Origin: Deltaproteobacteria bacterium
GTDB lineage: Bacteria; Desulfobacterota; Binatia; UBA9968
Direction: 5' to 3'
Assembly (NCBI GenBank): GCA_016210115.1
Contig: JACQUW010000125.1
Location: forward strand, 1-42,194
DNA length: 42,194 bases
This document shows, piece after piece, positions 23,488-34,800 of this stretch. Numbering within the stretch: the first letter of the stretch is position 1; every line of letters starts with the position of its first letter. Below the pieces are notes generated by a model. It worked only from the letters and a program-made list of their open reading frames with translations, did not search any database and was not told where the DNA came from. The position numbers and the translations under genes are program-made.

Positions 23488-24834
23488 TCATGACTCACCG
23501 GCCAACTCATGAGTCAGCTCGCGCACATCCGACAGCTGCTCGAGCTTGTCAACCAATTCGATGATGCGTTCCACGCGCTTGTCAGGCAAAGCGCGCGCTG
23601 CGTTATTGCGAAACTTTTCTAGCCAATCCTCGCGTTTGAGTGGATAGCGCCAATGGCTTTTTGGCAAGTCTTGCTTGGCTGTAAAATTACGACCATCTGT
23701 CAACCGAATCGTCACCGGGTTATAAACCAGATCGCGGGCGCTCGGGATAGAGGAGTCGACGCGGACCTTTATCTTCTTTAGAAACTCCTGGACATCCGGT
23801 GCCAACGCCCTTTTATCACTAAAGCTCTCAATTTCGAGTTTCTGATCGAGGATGGCCATAGCAACGTGGTATTGCTGGCTGAACTTGCCTTCCAGACCGC
23901 ATTGAATGACGGGGCGATCAAAATAGCCCGCGCGCGGAATACCGACTTCCACATCGGCAACGTCGCGGGGCCGAATTTCGTGCTGCTGCACCAACTGAAG
24001 GGCAGCTTCGAAAGGATGATGCATATAATAGCCGCTCGGGTACATTTTGACTCCCACACCGGGCGAAAGAAGGTGAAATGGATTGCCGAGTAGAAACGTC
24101 ACCCGGGTAAGGTCAAAACCCTCGGATCCGTAAAATGCATTAAAAAAGCCCCGCGGGTCGTCAAATATTTGCTGGTTTGATGTAAAACCGCCCGCGGCGA
24201 GACTGGCCGCCATGACACCGACCCGCGCCGAGTTTCCTGAATGAAGCGGCTTTGTCATCGTGCCCAGCTGTCCCGCCACTCCGCTGGTCGTCGAGGCGGC
24301 GATCCCCCATGCCATACACAGAGCGCGCTCATCCATATTGAGCAGCTTGCAGCATCCGGCGGTGGCGCCGAAACTCCCAAAGATGGGAGTGCCGTGCCAG
24401 CCGGCGCCGCTGGTGATCGCCATATGGAGCTTTCCCATGATCTCATAGGCAGCCATTTGGGCGATGATGAGATCACGTCCTGAGACGCGCCCGGCTTCTG
24501 CCATTGCGAGCGTTGCGGGAAGCGTGACGCCGGTCGGGTGCGCTGTAGGATACCATACGTCGTCGTAATCCAGAGCGTGGCATAGGGTTCCGTTGGCGAA
24601 AGCAGCTTCTGCCGGCGATGATTTGAAATTGGATCCTAAAAGCGTGCACTCCGGCGCCCCGCCCACGCGCTCCACGTACCGATTGATGATCCGGCCGGTC
24701 GCTTCCGTCACGGCGGCAAGCCCCACGCCGATCGTATCGAGACATTGCCGTTTCAGCCTGACGACCGCTTCAGGCGGAAGATGATCATATTTCAGGTTGA
24801 CAACGAAAGCAGCGAGTTTCTCAGTGGTTCCCAT
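23488..24834 (-). CDS. MmgE/PrpD-family protein
   Basis: 448 residues, ATG 24834 behind GGAG. Conserved parts of the 2-methylcitrate dehydratase/iminodisuccinate epimerase family: RLKRQCLDTIGVGLAA, EAAFANGTLCHALDYDDV, HPTGVTLPATLAMAEA, AYEIMGKLHMAI, GWHGTPIFGSFGATAG, TKPLHSGNSARVGVMAASLA and MYPSGYYMHHP. No methylcitrate cycle genes (prpB, prpC) are present, so I do not call it prpD. Epimerase or dehydratase/decarboxylase activity on a dicarboxylic substrate is the reasonable expectation given the carboxylate-type SBPs in the region. Confidence 0.85.
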   Translation of the reverse strand: MGTTEKLAAFVVNLKYDHLPPEAVVRLKRQCLDTIGVGLAAVTEATGRIINRYVERVGGAPECTLLGSNFKSSPAEAAFANGTLCHALDYDDVWYPTAHPTGVTLPATLAMAEAGRVSGRDLIIAQMAAYEIMGKLHMAITSGAGWHGTPIFGSFGATAGCCKLLNMDERALCMAWGIAASTTSGVAGQLGTMTKPLHSGNSARVGVMAASLAAGGFTSNQQIFDDPRGFFNAFYGSEGFDLTRVTFLLGNPFHLLSPGVGVKMYPSGYYMHHPFEAALQLVQQHEIRPRDVADVEVGIPRAGYFDRPVIQCGLEGKFSQQYHVAMAILDQKLEIESFSDKRALAPDVQEFLKKIKVRVDSSIPSARDLVYNPVTIRLTDGRNFTAKQDLPKSHWRYPLKREDWLEKFRNNAARALPDKRVERIIELVDKLEQLSDVRELTHELAGES

Positions 24835-24986
24835 ATTCGCTCCGATTCCTTCGAGAGAACTTTCTTGTATTGATCACCGGCGGCAAAATCGTGCTTCAAG
24901 TTCGTTTCGTTGAGCTTGAGGCAGGCGATTTGTAAAAGAGTGAGCGATTCACAGAGTGGATTTCCTTTCGACGCACAGGGGCGAGC

Positions 24987-25013
24987 ACTATAATCTATTT
25001 TATAAATTGTCAA
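24987..25013 (-). promoter_or_regulatory. Candidate sigma70-type promoter for MmgE/PrpD gene
   Basis: On the minus strand TTGACA (25013-25008) and TATAGT (24992-24987) with a short 15-base spacer, in an AT-rich patch. The leader to ATG 24834 would be about 145 bases. The spacer is shorter than optimal, so confidence is limited. Confidence 0.3.
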
Positions 25014-25082
25014 TGCCAGAGTCCCGACCCTCAACGTCAACGAAAATGCAGGGTTCGGCCGTGGGGGAGCCCTGCAACTATC

Positions 25083-25111
25083 TTGACAAAACCAACGCGT
25101 TCTTCTAACGT
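25083..25111 (+). promoter_or_regulatory. Candidate sigma70-type promoter for small lipoprotein
   Basis: TTGACA (25083-25088) and TAACGT (25106-25111), spacer 17, ending about 30 bases before the ATG at 25143. A perfect -35 box and short leader make this one of the better candidates in the window. Confidence 0.45.
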
Positions 25112-25142
25112 TTTTCTAGAGAGTCAGCTAGGAGAGATGCAC

Positions 25143-25289
25143 ATGAGGCTAAAAATATGGTTTCGGCTGGCAATCGTGAGCGTTTTGTTCTTGACCGCCG
25201 CGTGCGCGACCATGGACTATGGCCGGGCGTCCAAACCGAGATCCGGGCTTACGCTCCAGGAGTGGCGAAGAAGCTATCTGCCTACTTAG
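25143..25289 (+). CDS. Small lipoprotein
   Basis: 48 residues. ATG 25143 lies 8 bases after AGGAG; an ATG at 25137 is too close to it. MRLKIWFRLAIVSVLFLTAA then CATMDY: a basic N-terminus, a hydrophobic core and a lipobox-like LTAAC give lipid attachment at Cys21. The mature part of about 28 residues (DYGRASKPRSGLTLQEWRRS and the end YLPT) has no recognisable domain. A promoter with perfect -35 box directly upstream supports it being a real gene. Function unknown; it could alternatively be the remnant of a longer lipoprotein. Confidence 0.55.
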   Translation: MRLKIWFRLAIVSVLFLTAACATMDYGRASKPRSGLTLQEWRRSYLPT

Positions 25290-25346
25290 ACCAACTTGGC
25301 GTCGCGTTACCTCTTGTATGGCGGGTGCCGAGAGAGTTGCTCTACG

Positions 25347-26243
25347 CTAAGTCGGGATTTCCAAGTCTCCTCCCGTCTCCAGACAACGCGGGTCAATGCT
25401 TGACACCCCCGCCGCGCCGCCTGCTGCGGCAAATGACGTATCCTTAGCTTCTGCGTGCCCACGCTGATACTGCTGCAACGGCGCCCAGACAAGTTCCACG
25501 CCCGAAGTGATCCGATACCGCTCCCGCGTGTCCATCTGAGCCTGCAACGGCCGGACAATCAGCCAGTCAAGAACCTGAAAAGCAACCCCAAAAACGCCAC
25601 CGAACCCGGTTCCGGTCTTATTTCGATCAGGTCCCGCAAAGCTGTTAACCAGCAACCCGGCATTGAGTTCCACCCTCGGGTTTGGGTAATACCGGATTAC
25701 GCCTTTAAGCTCATTGATCGCCGGCACGCTCTTTCTCACTCCCCTCTTGGTGAGAACAGGATTATTGGGATCGCAATTGTTCTCGGGTGAGATGGTTTGG
25801 TCCGTCACAGTTCGGCGCGTATGCTGGACCGAGTTGAGTGGGTGGGAGTAGCTCAGCACTAAATCGAAGTTGTCAAAATAGTGTGACCAGACACCCCGCG
25901 CATAGAAAAAGTTATTGTCCCCGCGATTCTGGTGAACATAGTCGCCGAATAAGCCGAATTTTCCGGAATTATAAGCGTATACGGGCCCCGCGCTCAGCCC
26001 TAGCCGGTAACCCCCGGCTCCGCCTTGGTTTAGGATGCTTCCCTGCAAACCCCACCTGCTACCAAGGGGAAGCAACCCCAAGAGCTCAATGCCGCCGATT
26101 CCGCCGGCGTGATCATCACTGCCTCTCTCTGCTCCGCCAAAAAGAGTCGCGCTCCCGACCGGTTGCAGTTGCGACCCCACCTGGGAGACCAAAGTCCCAA
26201 AATAGAACACCACGACAAAAACCAGTGTGAAGACCTTTTTCAC
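25347..26243 (-). CDS. Predicted outer-membrane/beta-barrel-like exported protein
   Basis: 298 residues from GTG 26243, placed 5 bases after GGAGG; ATG 26255 and an earlier start at 26294 are alternatives. Signal peptide MKKVFTLVFVVVFYFGTLVS and onward to SQVGS. The mature part is rich in Gly, Tyr, Phe and Asn with alternating strand-like segments (GYRLGLSAGPVYAYNSGKFG, FFYARGVWSHYFDNFDLVLS, ELKGVIRYYPNPRVELNAGL, YRITSGVELVWAPLQQYQRG), as in small outer-membrane barrels. No C-terminal aromatic signature is present; instead a 35-residue Ala/Gly/Asp-rich tail follows. I do not recognise a family. Confidence 0.6.
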   Translation of the reverse strand: MKKVFTLVFVVVFYFGTLVSQVGSQLQPVGSATLFGGAERGSDDHAGGIGGIELLGLLPLGSRWGLQGSILNQGGAGGYRLGLSAGPVYAYNSGKFGLFGDYVHQNRGDNNFFYARGVWSHYFDNFDLVLSYSHPLNSVQHTRRTVTDQTISPENNCDPNNPVLTKRGVRKSVPAINELKGVIRYYPNPRVELNAGLLVNSFAGPDRNKTGTGFGGVFGVAFQVLDWLIVRPLQAQMDTRERYRITSGVELVWAPLQQYQRGHAEAKDTSFAAAGGAAGVSSIDPRCLETGGDLEIPT

Positions 26244-26491
26244 GTTATCCTCCATCGCTGCAACGTTTCCACAAGGTTCGCGGTAATGACTCAAAAACGT
26301 GGTTCATTGTTATTACAATTCCGCTTTGCCGTCAAGCAAAACAGCGGCACTTCTTATGCCGCTTCTCAGTTGCGTTTTTGCACCGGAAGACCCGAGACAA
26401 CCAGGGCGCGGCGCCTAACTAACTAAGGCCCTCCAAATCGCGCTCGATGGGCGGAACCCGTAACTCGCGGCGGTGTGGCGGAAGCGGCTCC

Positions 26492-28195
26492 TTACTCGGC
26501 CCCGCGCGCCCGGTAAGCTCTCTGGGGCCCAGTCATACCGTGAGGACCCTCGCCGCACCGGAAAGCCTCTTCTGTTGAGGATGGACCCATCAACGGAAAC
26601 GAGGCTGCCGCCGCGCGGCTTAGTCGCGCCGGGTCGCTAAGGTCAAAGAGAAACGCCTCCGCCGGTGGGTATTGATAGCCCACGCTACGCGATGGCACCG
26701 CGAACCCTTCACGAAGTCTGCCGATCGTATCGAGATATCTAACGATGTCGTCCCGCTCCCTGTAGAGATCAAGAGCGTGGGTCACAATCACCCATACGCG
26801 GGCCCGGCCGCGGAACCGGTCGATCTCGTCGAGATAGCGGCGGCTCTCGCCCCGGTGGCAGCCTCCTACGACGTAGTCGTTTTCTTTAAGTCCATAGCGG
26901 GAGCCATAGAATCGGACCGCAGGACCGGCCCCATAGTAGACGTACACCGCGTCGCCTGGGCGCTGCAAACTCGTTCTTAGACGCGCGAGGACTGGCTCTA
27001 TGTCCTCGATCCGATATACCGGAGTTGTAACAGCCACGGGATAGACTGCGAGAGCCGCGAGCGCCAAGACCACAAGCGTCCCTAGACCGGCCCCAACCGG
27101 CGACAGGCGACCCGCGATCCAGCGAATGCCGGCCGCAATCGCGACAAGGCAGCTCGGGACCAGAAACAAAATCAGCCGGTCGCTGAATGGGAACTGGCGC
27201 GCGGCAGCCGCCAACACCGCGACCCCGATGGGCGCCAAGAGGAGAACGGCTCCTTTGGGCTGCCGATTCAAGAGCACTAAGAAGCCGACGGCCGCCAGCG
27301 CGAGATAAAGCGCTGGCGCCGGATAAGCAAGGCCAGCTGGCCCGCCATCGCCGAGCAACGCCTTCAGCTGGTCAAACGCGAAGATCAACGTCGAGTCCAC
27401 ACGCAGCGGCACCGCCGGAAAAGCCGAAGCCCAGAAGCGGTCCAAATATGCGCGCGTCGCGGGCGTAAGACTCGCCAACCCCGCCGCAGCCGCAAAAGTC
27501 GCAGAGGCCATCCATAGCGCCATGATCGGGGCCGTACCACGAAGAGGCCCCTGATCTTTGCGCCGTTCGCGCCACTCAATGAGAACCCATGATGCCGCAA
27601 CCCCCGTAATGACAAGCACTGCCGGCTGTGAAAACCAAACCGCGATCGCGCCAGCACCTCCGGCCGCAAGCCGCCGCCCTCGGGCGACGCCGTCCTGTTG
27701 AAGCGCCAGCGCGAGCCACAAAAGCAGCACCGTGACAGCGACATCAGTGGAATACTGCTTGACTTGAGCGCCGTAGGTCACGAGCGGCGGCGCGGCCGCA
27801 AACAGCCCGACAGCCACGGCGGCCGCCCGCTCGTCCAGCAAACGCATGGCAACGCGCCAAAAAGCAACCAATCCCGTCAATGCGCACAAGAGTGGGAACA
27901 GCCGCAGGGCGTGATCGCTTGGGCCGAATGCCGTCACGGCGAGCTTCTCAGCCAGGAGAAAACCCTTTGGCGCCGTCTGGTCGTAGGACAGCGGCACAGT
28001 TAAAAGGTCCCAGAGAGAACGGTCGAGAACGTTTTGGGCTACCGCGATTTCGTCGAGCCACAGGGAAGTACTTGCCGCGTACTGAAAAACCCGCAACGCC
28101 ACGCCAATCACCACCGCGGCTAGCAGTACATAACCCGTTTTTGTCCTTTGAAGCGCCATCGAGGCAGCAACTTGCCTTGTCTCCGGCAAGTACAT
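26492..28195 (-). CDS. GT39/PMT-like multi-pass membrane glycosyltransferase
   Basis: 567 residues if ATG 28195 is used; ATG 28159 is an equally plausible start and neither has a clear ribosome site. The first membrane segment (TGYVLLAAVVIGVALRVFQY) is followed by STSLWLDEIAVAQNVL, the acidic D48-E49 loop seen in GT-C transferases of the PMT/ArnT type, then QTAPKGFLLAEKLAV. About ten hydrophobic segments follow, then a hydrophilic region (about 400-530) with VYVYYGAGPAVRFYGSRYGL. It probably transfers a sugar from a polyprenyl phosphate donor. Codon use is visibly more GC-rich than at 29992-31566, suggesting a different origin. Confidence 0.7.
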   Translation of the reverse strand: MYLPETRQVAASMALQRTKTGYVLLAAVVIGVALRVFQYAASTSLWLDEIAVAQNVLDRSLWDLLTVPLSYDQTAPKGFLLAEKLAVTAFGPSDHALRLFPLLCALTGLVAFWRVAMRLLDERAAAVAVGLFAAAPPLVTYGAQVKQYSTDVAVTVLLLWLALALQQDGVARGRRLAAGGAGAIAVWFSQPAVLVITGVAASWVLIEWRERRKDQGPLRGTAPIMALWMASATFAAAAGLASLTPATRAYLDRFWASAFPAVPLRVDSTLIFAFDQLKALLGDGGPAGLAYPAPALYLALAAVGFLVLLNRQPKGAVLLLAPIGVAVLAAAARQFPFSDRLILFLVPSCLVAIAAGIRWIAGRLSPVGAGLGTLVVLALAALAVYPVAVTTPVYRIEDIEPVLARLRTSLQRPGDAVYVYYGAGPAVRFYGSRYGLKENDYVVGGCHRGESRRYLDEIDRFRGRARVWVIVTHALDLYRERDDIVRYLDTIGRLREGFAVPSRSVGYQYPPAEAFLFDLSDPARLSRAAAASFPLMGPSSTEEAFRCGEGPHGMTGPQRAYRARGAE

Positions 28196-28340
28196 CGAAT
28201 GCGATGAGTCGATCAGTGGTTGCTATCCCCGATGGATTAAATCACGTGGCCAAACTAAAGGATAGTGGGCAAGGCGGCCTCTTTTGCAAGACGGAACACT
28301 GGTACAGCAAGATCCTTTTCGATATCATCCAGCGCCATAT

Positions 28341-29915
28341 ATGTGGCTAGAAACAGACGCCGAATCGGCACCGGGGCAGCCTCTACGCGAAGCCTTGCTG
28401 CTTCTGGCCTGTATTGCCCCCCTGGCAACTTATCCATGGGTTCTGGCGATATGGCCCGGGCAAGACAACCCGAATCATTTAGCCGTAACGTATTTTGTTG
28501 CAGAATTGCTTCATGGGGACTCTCCCTTTGAGGACATACTCGAAGCAAATCTCCGCCCGAGACCCTTTTCGCTTTTGTATTACTACTACCTGCTGGCCGG
28601 AAAAGCTTTCGGGCTGCCTGCGGCGGATCTCGTCCTGGTCACTTTCTTACTCGCGATCTTCCCAATCTTAACCTGGCTGTTGCTTCGGCGGCTTTTGCCC
28701 GGGCGCTGGTACAACGCCGTGCTGATCGCGCCACTGGCAAGCACCTGGATATTGATGATTGGTTTCATGCACTATCTGCTGGGCTTGGCGTTTGTTCTTG
28801 CAGCCTTGGGTCTATCGGCGCGCCGGACAGAGGGACTGCTCACTCAGAACTGGAGCGCCACTCCGGCTGTATCGCTGCTATTGGTCCTCGCCGTTTTGGC
28901 CCATGGCGCCGCTCTCCCCCTCGCCATACTGGGCCTCGTGGCGCTTCACCTGCCCGATATTTCCACGAGGCGCGGGTGGTCTTTTCTGCTCGCGGCCACG
29001 GCACCGGGTCTGTTGGTGCTGCTGGCTGATATTCCAGCGTACCGGGACGGCCTCAGTCCGGGGCGGTTTTCGATCCAGTATAGGAGTCTTGTCCCAAATG
29101 CATGGGACTTGGTTGTGCAACTCGCGCCTCTGGCCTTCGCGGAACTTCTCGTACGGCTGCCGGTGCTTGGGTTGTTGGCTATCTCCGCCGCGCGATCCGT
29201 TGCAAAGTTCGGCCTGCGCGGGAGGCAACCCCAAGCGGCTCTGGCGCGTCTCTGTGCATGTCTCGCCGCAGCATATTTTTTACTCCCCACGCACGTCGCT
29301 TCACGGGCATATTACGTCAATGCGCGCGTGGCCTTTCCGCTCTATGTCGGATTGGCACTCGCAGCTTCCACTCCCAAAGTCCTGCAGCGGGTGGGGACTC
29401 AAACATTCGTAGGGCTGGGTCTCTCGCTGGCCATCGCTTTTGTTCAGTTCCATACCGCACTGCCTATCAGCGATAGAATCGCGGAGATCGTGAAGCTGGG
29501 CGATTCGATCCGCCCGGGGTCCACCTTTATCCCGCTGCAGTTTCGTCCACAAGGAGACGCGCTCGGATACGCTCCGTTGCTACACGTGTGGGGCTATATT
29601 TCTATCCGCAGGAATGCCCTGGCGCCGTATCTCTTTGCCGATGGCGGAACGACAAAATATGGACGGGTAGGCTCTCGGGTACTGTCGTTTCGGAAACAAT
29701 TCGGTCCCGATTTCTTCCCCTTCGTGAGCGAGTGGGCTCCTTCTACGCGTGATCCGGAGGTTTACTCTCAATTAATCTCTGCGGCCCGCGGCTACGATTA
29801 TGCGCTGCTCGTCGACCCTCCGGATGAGTTCCTGGCGCTTGCGCGAGAGCAATGGGAAGAACAAGATAGCGCCGGAGCGGTTTACCTGTTCCGGACGAGA
29901 ACAACGGCGCGATAA
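28341..29915 (+). CDS. Multi-pass membrane protein, possibly GT-C-like
   Basis: 524 residues from ATG 28341 (a TTG at 28284 is the longer option; no ribosome site is clear). About ten hydrophobic segments, beginning EALLLLACIAPLATYPWVLA, then a loop IWPGQDNPNHLAV that places Asp and His where GT-C enzymes keep catalytic acidic residues, and LRPRPFSLLYYYYLLAGKAF. The C-terminal third is hydrophilic (SIRPGSTFIPLQFRP, YALLVDPPDEFLALAREQ). It is divergent from the GT39-like gene and co-directional with the next. No family was recognised with certainty; glycosyltransferase function is suggested by neighbours and topology only. Confidence 0.6.
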   Translation: MWLETDAESAPGQPLREALLLLACIAPLATYPWVLAIWPGQDNPNHLAVTYFVAELLHGDSPFEDILEANLRPRPFSLLYYYYLLAGKAFGLPAADLVLVTFLLAIFPILTWLLLRRLLPGRWYNAVLIAPLASTWILMIGFMHYLLGLAFVLAALGLSARRTEGLLTQNWSATPAVSLLLVLAVLAHGAALPLAILGLVALHLPDISTRRGWSFLLAATAPGLLVLLADIPAYRDGLSPGRFSIQYRSLVPNAWDLVVQLAPLAFAELLVRLPVLGLLAISAARSVAKFGLRGRQPQAALARLCACLAAAYFLLPTHVASRAYYVNARVAFPLYVGLALAASTPKVLQRVGTQTFVGLGLSLAIAFVQFHTALPISDRIAEIVKLGDSIRPGSTFIPLQFRPQGDALGYAPLLHVWGYISIRRNALAPYLFADGGTTKYGRVGSRVLSFRKQFGPDFFPFVSEWAPSTRDPEVYSQLISAARGYDYALLVDPPDEFLALAREQWEEQDSAGAVYLFRTRTTAR

Positions 29916-29934
29916 CATAGGGGCAGACCTATGT
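29915..29934. terminator. Hairpin after membrane-protein gene
   Basis: ACATAGG (29915-29921), loop of 6, CCTATGT (29928-29934): a perfect 7-bp stem overlapping the stop codon of the upstream gene by one base. No T-run, so it could be a REP-like hairpin or processing signal instead of a terminator. Confidence 0.35.
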
Positions 29935-29991
29935 GCCTGGCCTTAGGATTGACTTTAGGAGCCGCTCTCGGGACGTAATAGGCTGGGGCGA

Positions 29992-31566
29992 ATGCCAGTA
30001 GTTAAAATCACCCTTTTTATCACGCTGACCGTCTTGGGTATATCGATACGACTCATAAAGATCACTCAGCCTTTTGTGGATCAATGGTCGTGGCGACAGT
30101 CGGATGTCGCCACGATTGCAGAAAACTTTTACAATCATGGCTTCAACGTCTTCTATCCGCAAATCAACTGGGCTGGAAATGCCCCGGGATACGTCGGCAC
30201 GGAATTTCCTCTGATCCCGCTTATCGCATCACTCGGCTACGGCCTGTTCGGAGTCCATGAATGGGTCGGCAGACTGGTTTCGGTAGGGTTCTTTGCCGCC
30301 TCGGTGCCCTTTTTCTATCTTCTGGCGAAGAAAATATATGGTGAAAGATCTGCTTTCTTCGCGGTGGCCGTTTATAATATCGTTCCTCTAAGCGTTTTTG
30401 CCGGCCGGGCATTCATGCCGGACATGCCGGCGCTGGCTCTATCCATTATCGCTCTTTATTTTTTCCTGCAGTGGCTTGAAAACGAAAGAAGCGCCAAATT
30501 GTTCACTGGCGCGGCTTCCGCGACGGCGTTGGCTATTCTCATGAAGTTGCCCGCAATAATCTTGGGCTTACCCTATCTCTATGTCCTCTGGCAGCGTTAC
30601 GGAGCCGGGTGGATGCAAAAACTTCATGTCTGGGGTTTTGCTGCGGCTTCGCTTGCTTTGCCTGCGCTCTGGTATTCGCACGCTTTTTTGATCAGCCTGA
30701 ACCATTTTCCCTTTCACTTTTTTGGGGAGGCGGGTCTAGGGATTTTATCACTGGAACAATATTGGGACCTGCTCCGCCGCATCGCTACGTCCAGCCTGTC
30801 TCCCATTGTGTTTGCCGCCATGGTCATCGGAATTTTTTTGTTACCTTCGCGGGGAGAGTTGCGCTACGTTTTTCACCTCTGGCTGCTGGCCAATCTTTTA
30901 TTTATCGTCTTTGCAGGAAAAGGGAACCGCAGGCATGAGTGGTACCAGTTGCCAGTCGCTCCGATTGCGGCTGCGTTTGCCGGCCACGTTTTTGAAGTGG
31001 GATGGCTAAGACTCAAGAGACAAAGGGTAACGAGGCTTCTTCGAGCCTTCGTGATCGTGGTCCTTTTTGGAGCGCTTGGTTACTTCTCTTATCGATATCT
31101 GATTCCTTTTTACGAGCCTGCGTTCGCTGCCCTCGAAATCGCGGGTCGCGAGCTTAACGCCACTGCCCCGAAGAATTCCCTGGTCGCAATAGCGGACAGC
31201 GGTAATCCGACCGGGATCTATTACGGCAAGCGAAAGGGTTGTCACATGTACAAGCCGGTCGATGGACCTGAAGCTGTAAACACTCTGGAGGAGTTAAGGA
31301 AGGCCGGAATAACTTTCTTCGTATTACCCAGCTACAATTTTCGCTGGCTCTCTGATTACCCGGAATTCCGGGAGCACCTGAGTCTTTACCAAAGGGTAAA
31401 GGAAACCGGTGAGTACATTATCCTCGATCTCACTGCCTCAAAGCATGAAGACCGGGCGCCACAGGCAAGAGCCGAAACAGCCCAAGCTCCAACCCTTGCC
31501 AAGGAGAGTCTCTCGGCCGAGATTTGCAGTTGCCCGACGCCCGAATACCGGTGCCGTAGGGGCTGA
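29992..31566 (+). CDS. GT39/PMT-like membrane glycosyltransferase
   Basis: 524 residues, ATG 29992 with GGGG upstream as a weak ribosome site. The first membrane helix is followed by FVDQWSWRQSDVATIAENFY: the RQSD-A-x-x-A-x-N-F-Y loop (D38) is typical of the dolichyl/polyprenyl phosphate-mannose protein mannosyltransferase-like branch. EFPLIPLIASLGYGLFG, GRAFMPDMPALALSIIALYF and KLPAIILGLPYLYVLW are family-like helices and loops. A soluble C-terminal part (about 375-495) follows, then a Glu/Ala-rich tail with CSCPTPEYRC. Third membrane enzyme in a row; substrate unknown. Confidence 0.72.
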   Translation: MPVVKITLFITLTVLGISIRLIKITQPFVDQWSWRQSDVATIAENFYNHGFNVFYPQINWAGNAPGYVGTEFPLIPLIASLGYGLFGVHEWVGRLVSVGFFAASVPFFYLLAKKIYGERSAFFAVAVYNIVPLSVFAGRAFMPDMPALALSIIALYFFLQWLENERSAKLFTGAASATALAILMKLPAIILGLPYLYVLWQRYGAGWMQKLHVWGFAAASLALPALWYSHAFLISLNHFPFHFFGEAGLGILSLEQYWDLLRRIATSSLSPIVFAAMVIGIFLLPSRGELRYVFHLWLLANLLFIVFAGKGNRRHEWYQLPVAPIAAAFAGHVFEVGWLRLKRQRVTRLLRAFVIVVLFGALGYFSYRYLIPFYEPAFAALEIAGRELNATAPKNSLVAIADSGNPTGIYYGKRKGCHMYKPVDGPEAVNTLEELRKAGITFFVLPSYNFRWLSDYPEFREHLSLYQRVKETGEYIILDLTASKHEDRAPQARAETAQAPTLAKESLSAEICSCPTPEYRCRRG

Positions 31567-31710
31567 CGGTGAATATCACGTTGATCGCAGGAAAAATGTG
31601 GTATGTTGAGGCGAACGTTTCTTGGATCTGGACCGATTATTCATGGATCGGGACGGAGGACTGACACTCCGCGTTGGCAAGACGGCTGATCCGGATAACA
31701 AAGGACTGCC

Positions 31711-33753
<2,043 letters not shown>

Positions 33754-33754
33754 C

Positions 33755-34597
33755 TCACCGTGGTTGGATCGCGCGCTGCTGCCGCTCATCCCGTCGGGCT
33801 CGATCTATTTCCTCCTCCAGCTCTTTTCCCACCCATTCCCCGTTTGCAATGAGCTTTTGCCGGTCGACCTTCCGCTTGGCTATCATTGCCAGGCTGCTTT
33901 GTATCTGCTTGCGGATTTCTCTTCCTGGATCCCAAAACCGGCCGTACTCCGTGTTGGCCGTTACGTACTCCAGCCAGTTGTGGCCGTCTCTTAACGCCCG
34001 ATCGACTTCTCTAACACCCGGTTCCTGCACAGACTCCGCGGCGGCTCTTTTCCTCAGATAATCTGCTCTGGTCCTTTTGATCTGCTCGATCAATGGATCA
34101 TTGGCGCCCGCCTTCTTGAGCTCCCTCTCTGCTTCCTTTGTTAAGTCAAACCCGACGCCTCTCTCTTGTACTATAGTAGCCAGTCGTTTGGGCAATACTC
34201 CCTGTTTCAGCGCATAGGCAACATCTTGCAACGAAAGAAGATTTTCCGGCTTGGGCTGCTTTTGCTGGCGCATAAGCGTGAGGCCGAGATACAACCTGGC
34301 CAGGAAATCGTCCTCAGAGCGGGAGACGGCGCCGTCAAGAGCCTGTCGCGCCTCGGGAAACTTACCCATTGCATAATAAGCCCGTCCCACGTACGTCCAT
34401 ACCCCCTGGCGAAGAGGCGCAAAGTCGGCAATGTATTCGGGCTCCAGTTCCGCGGCTCGCTGAAAATGCGCCAGGGCGACCTCCGGTTGTCCATTTATTA
34501 GAGCCAGCCGCCCGGACTGTACTTCTCCTCCAGCCCTGATGGAGACACACCCGGAGAAGACCGACGAAAAAATAAGGAACCAAAATAGTCTCTTCAC
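33755..34597 (-). CDS. TPR-containing lipoprotein
   Basis: 280 residues, GTG 34597 behind GAGG. MKRLFWFLIFSSVFSGCVSI has a clear lipobox (FSGC, Cys17). TPR-like helices follow (GRLALINGQPEVALAHFQRA, VGRAYYAMGKFPEARQALDG, ARLYLGLTLMRQQ), then a long, charged, probably helical second half (about 140-280; RADYLRKRAAAESVQEPGVR). It is the only minus-strand gene within the kinase/TssL module and its stop is one base from that of PK1. It may scaffold envelope proteins, possibly with the TPR-bearing kinase tail, but there is no direct evidence. Confidence 0.75.
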   Translation of the reverse strand: MKRLFWFLIFSSVFSGCVSIRAGGEVQSGRLALINGQPEVALAHFQRAAELEPEYIADFAPLRQGVWTYVGRAYYAMGKFPEARQALDGAVSRSEDDFLARLYLGLTLMRQQKQPKPENLLSLQDVAYALKQGVLPKRLATIVQERGVGFDLTKEAERELKKAGANDPLIEQIKRTRADYLRKRAAAESVQEPGVREVDRALRDGHNWLEYVTANTEYGRFWDPGREIRKQIQSSLAMIAKRKVDRQKLIANGEWVGKELEEEIDRARRDERQQRAIQPR

Positions 34598-34800
34598 GAT
34601 TGCCTCGCGCTCACCCGATTTATATCAAAGACTCGAGCTTTCAACCGACACAGCCACCGCAAAGCCTTGCCTCTGGTGCGCCGTTTAGCCGCGGATGTTT
34701 CGGACCGCGGATCACCGCAATCACAACGCCAGTCCGGACACAGGGTTTACCTGCAGGGATCATTGGAGTATATACCAGAAACAGTCCACCGGAGGTAGAT

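Larger units (their letters stand above)
24835..25142. other. Divergent intergenic region
   Basis: 308 bases between the PrpD-like gene (minus) and a small lipoprotein (plus). Contains one candidate promoter per direction, listed separately. No further gene was supported. Confidence 0.45.

Noticed and set aside
28204-28350. Short plus-strand open frame between the divergent membrane-protein genes
   Set aside because: About 48 codons, no ribosome site, and it overlaps the start of the downstream gene in another frame; no supporting features.
34600-34800. 67-residue upstream extension of TagJ
   Set aside because: Low protein likeness and no ribosome site; ATG 34801 with GGAGG starts the conserved ImpE domain.
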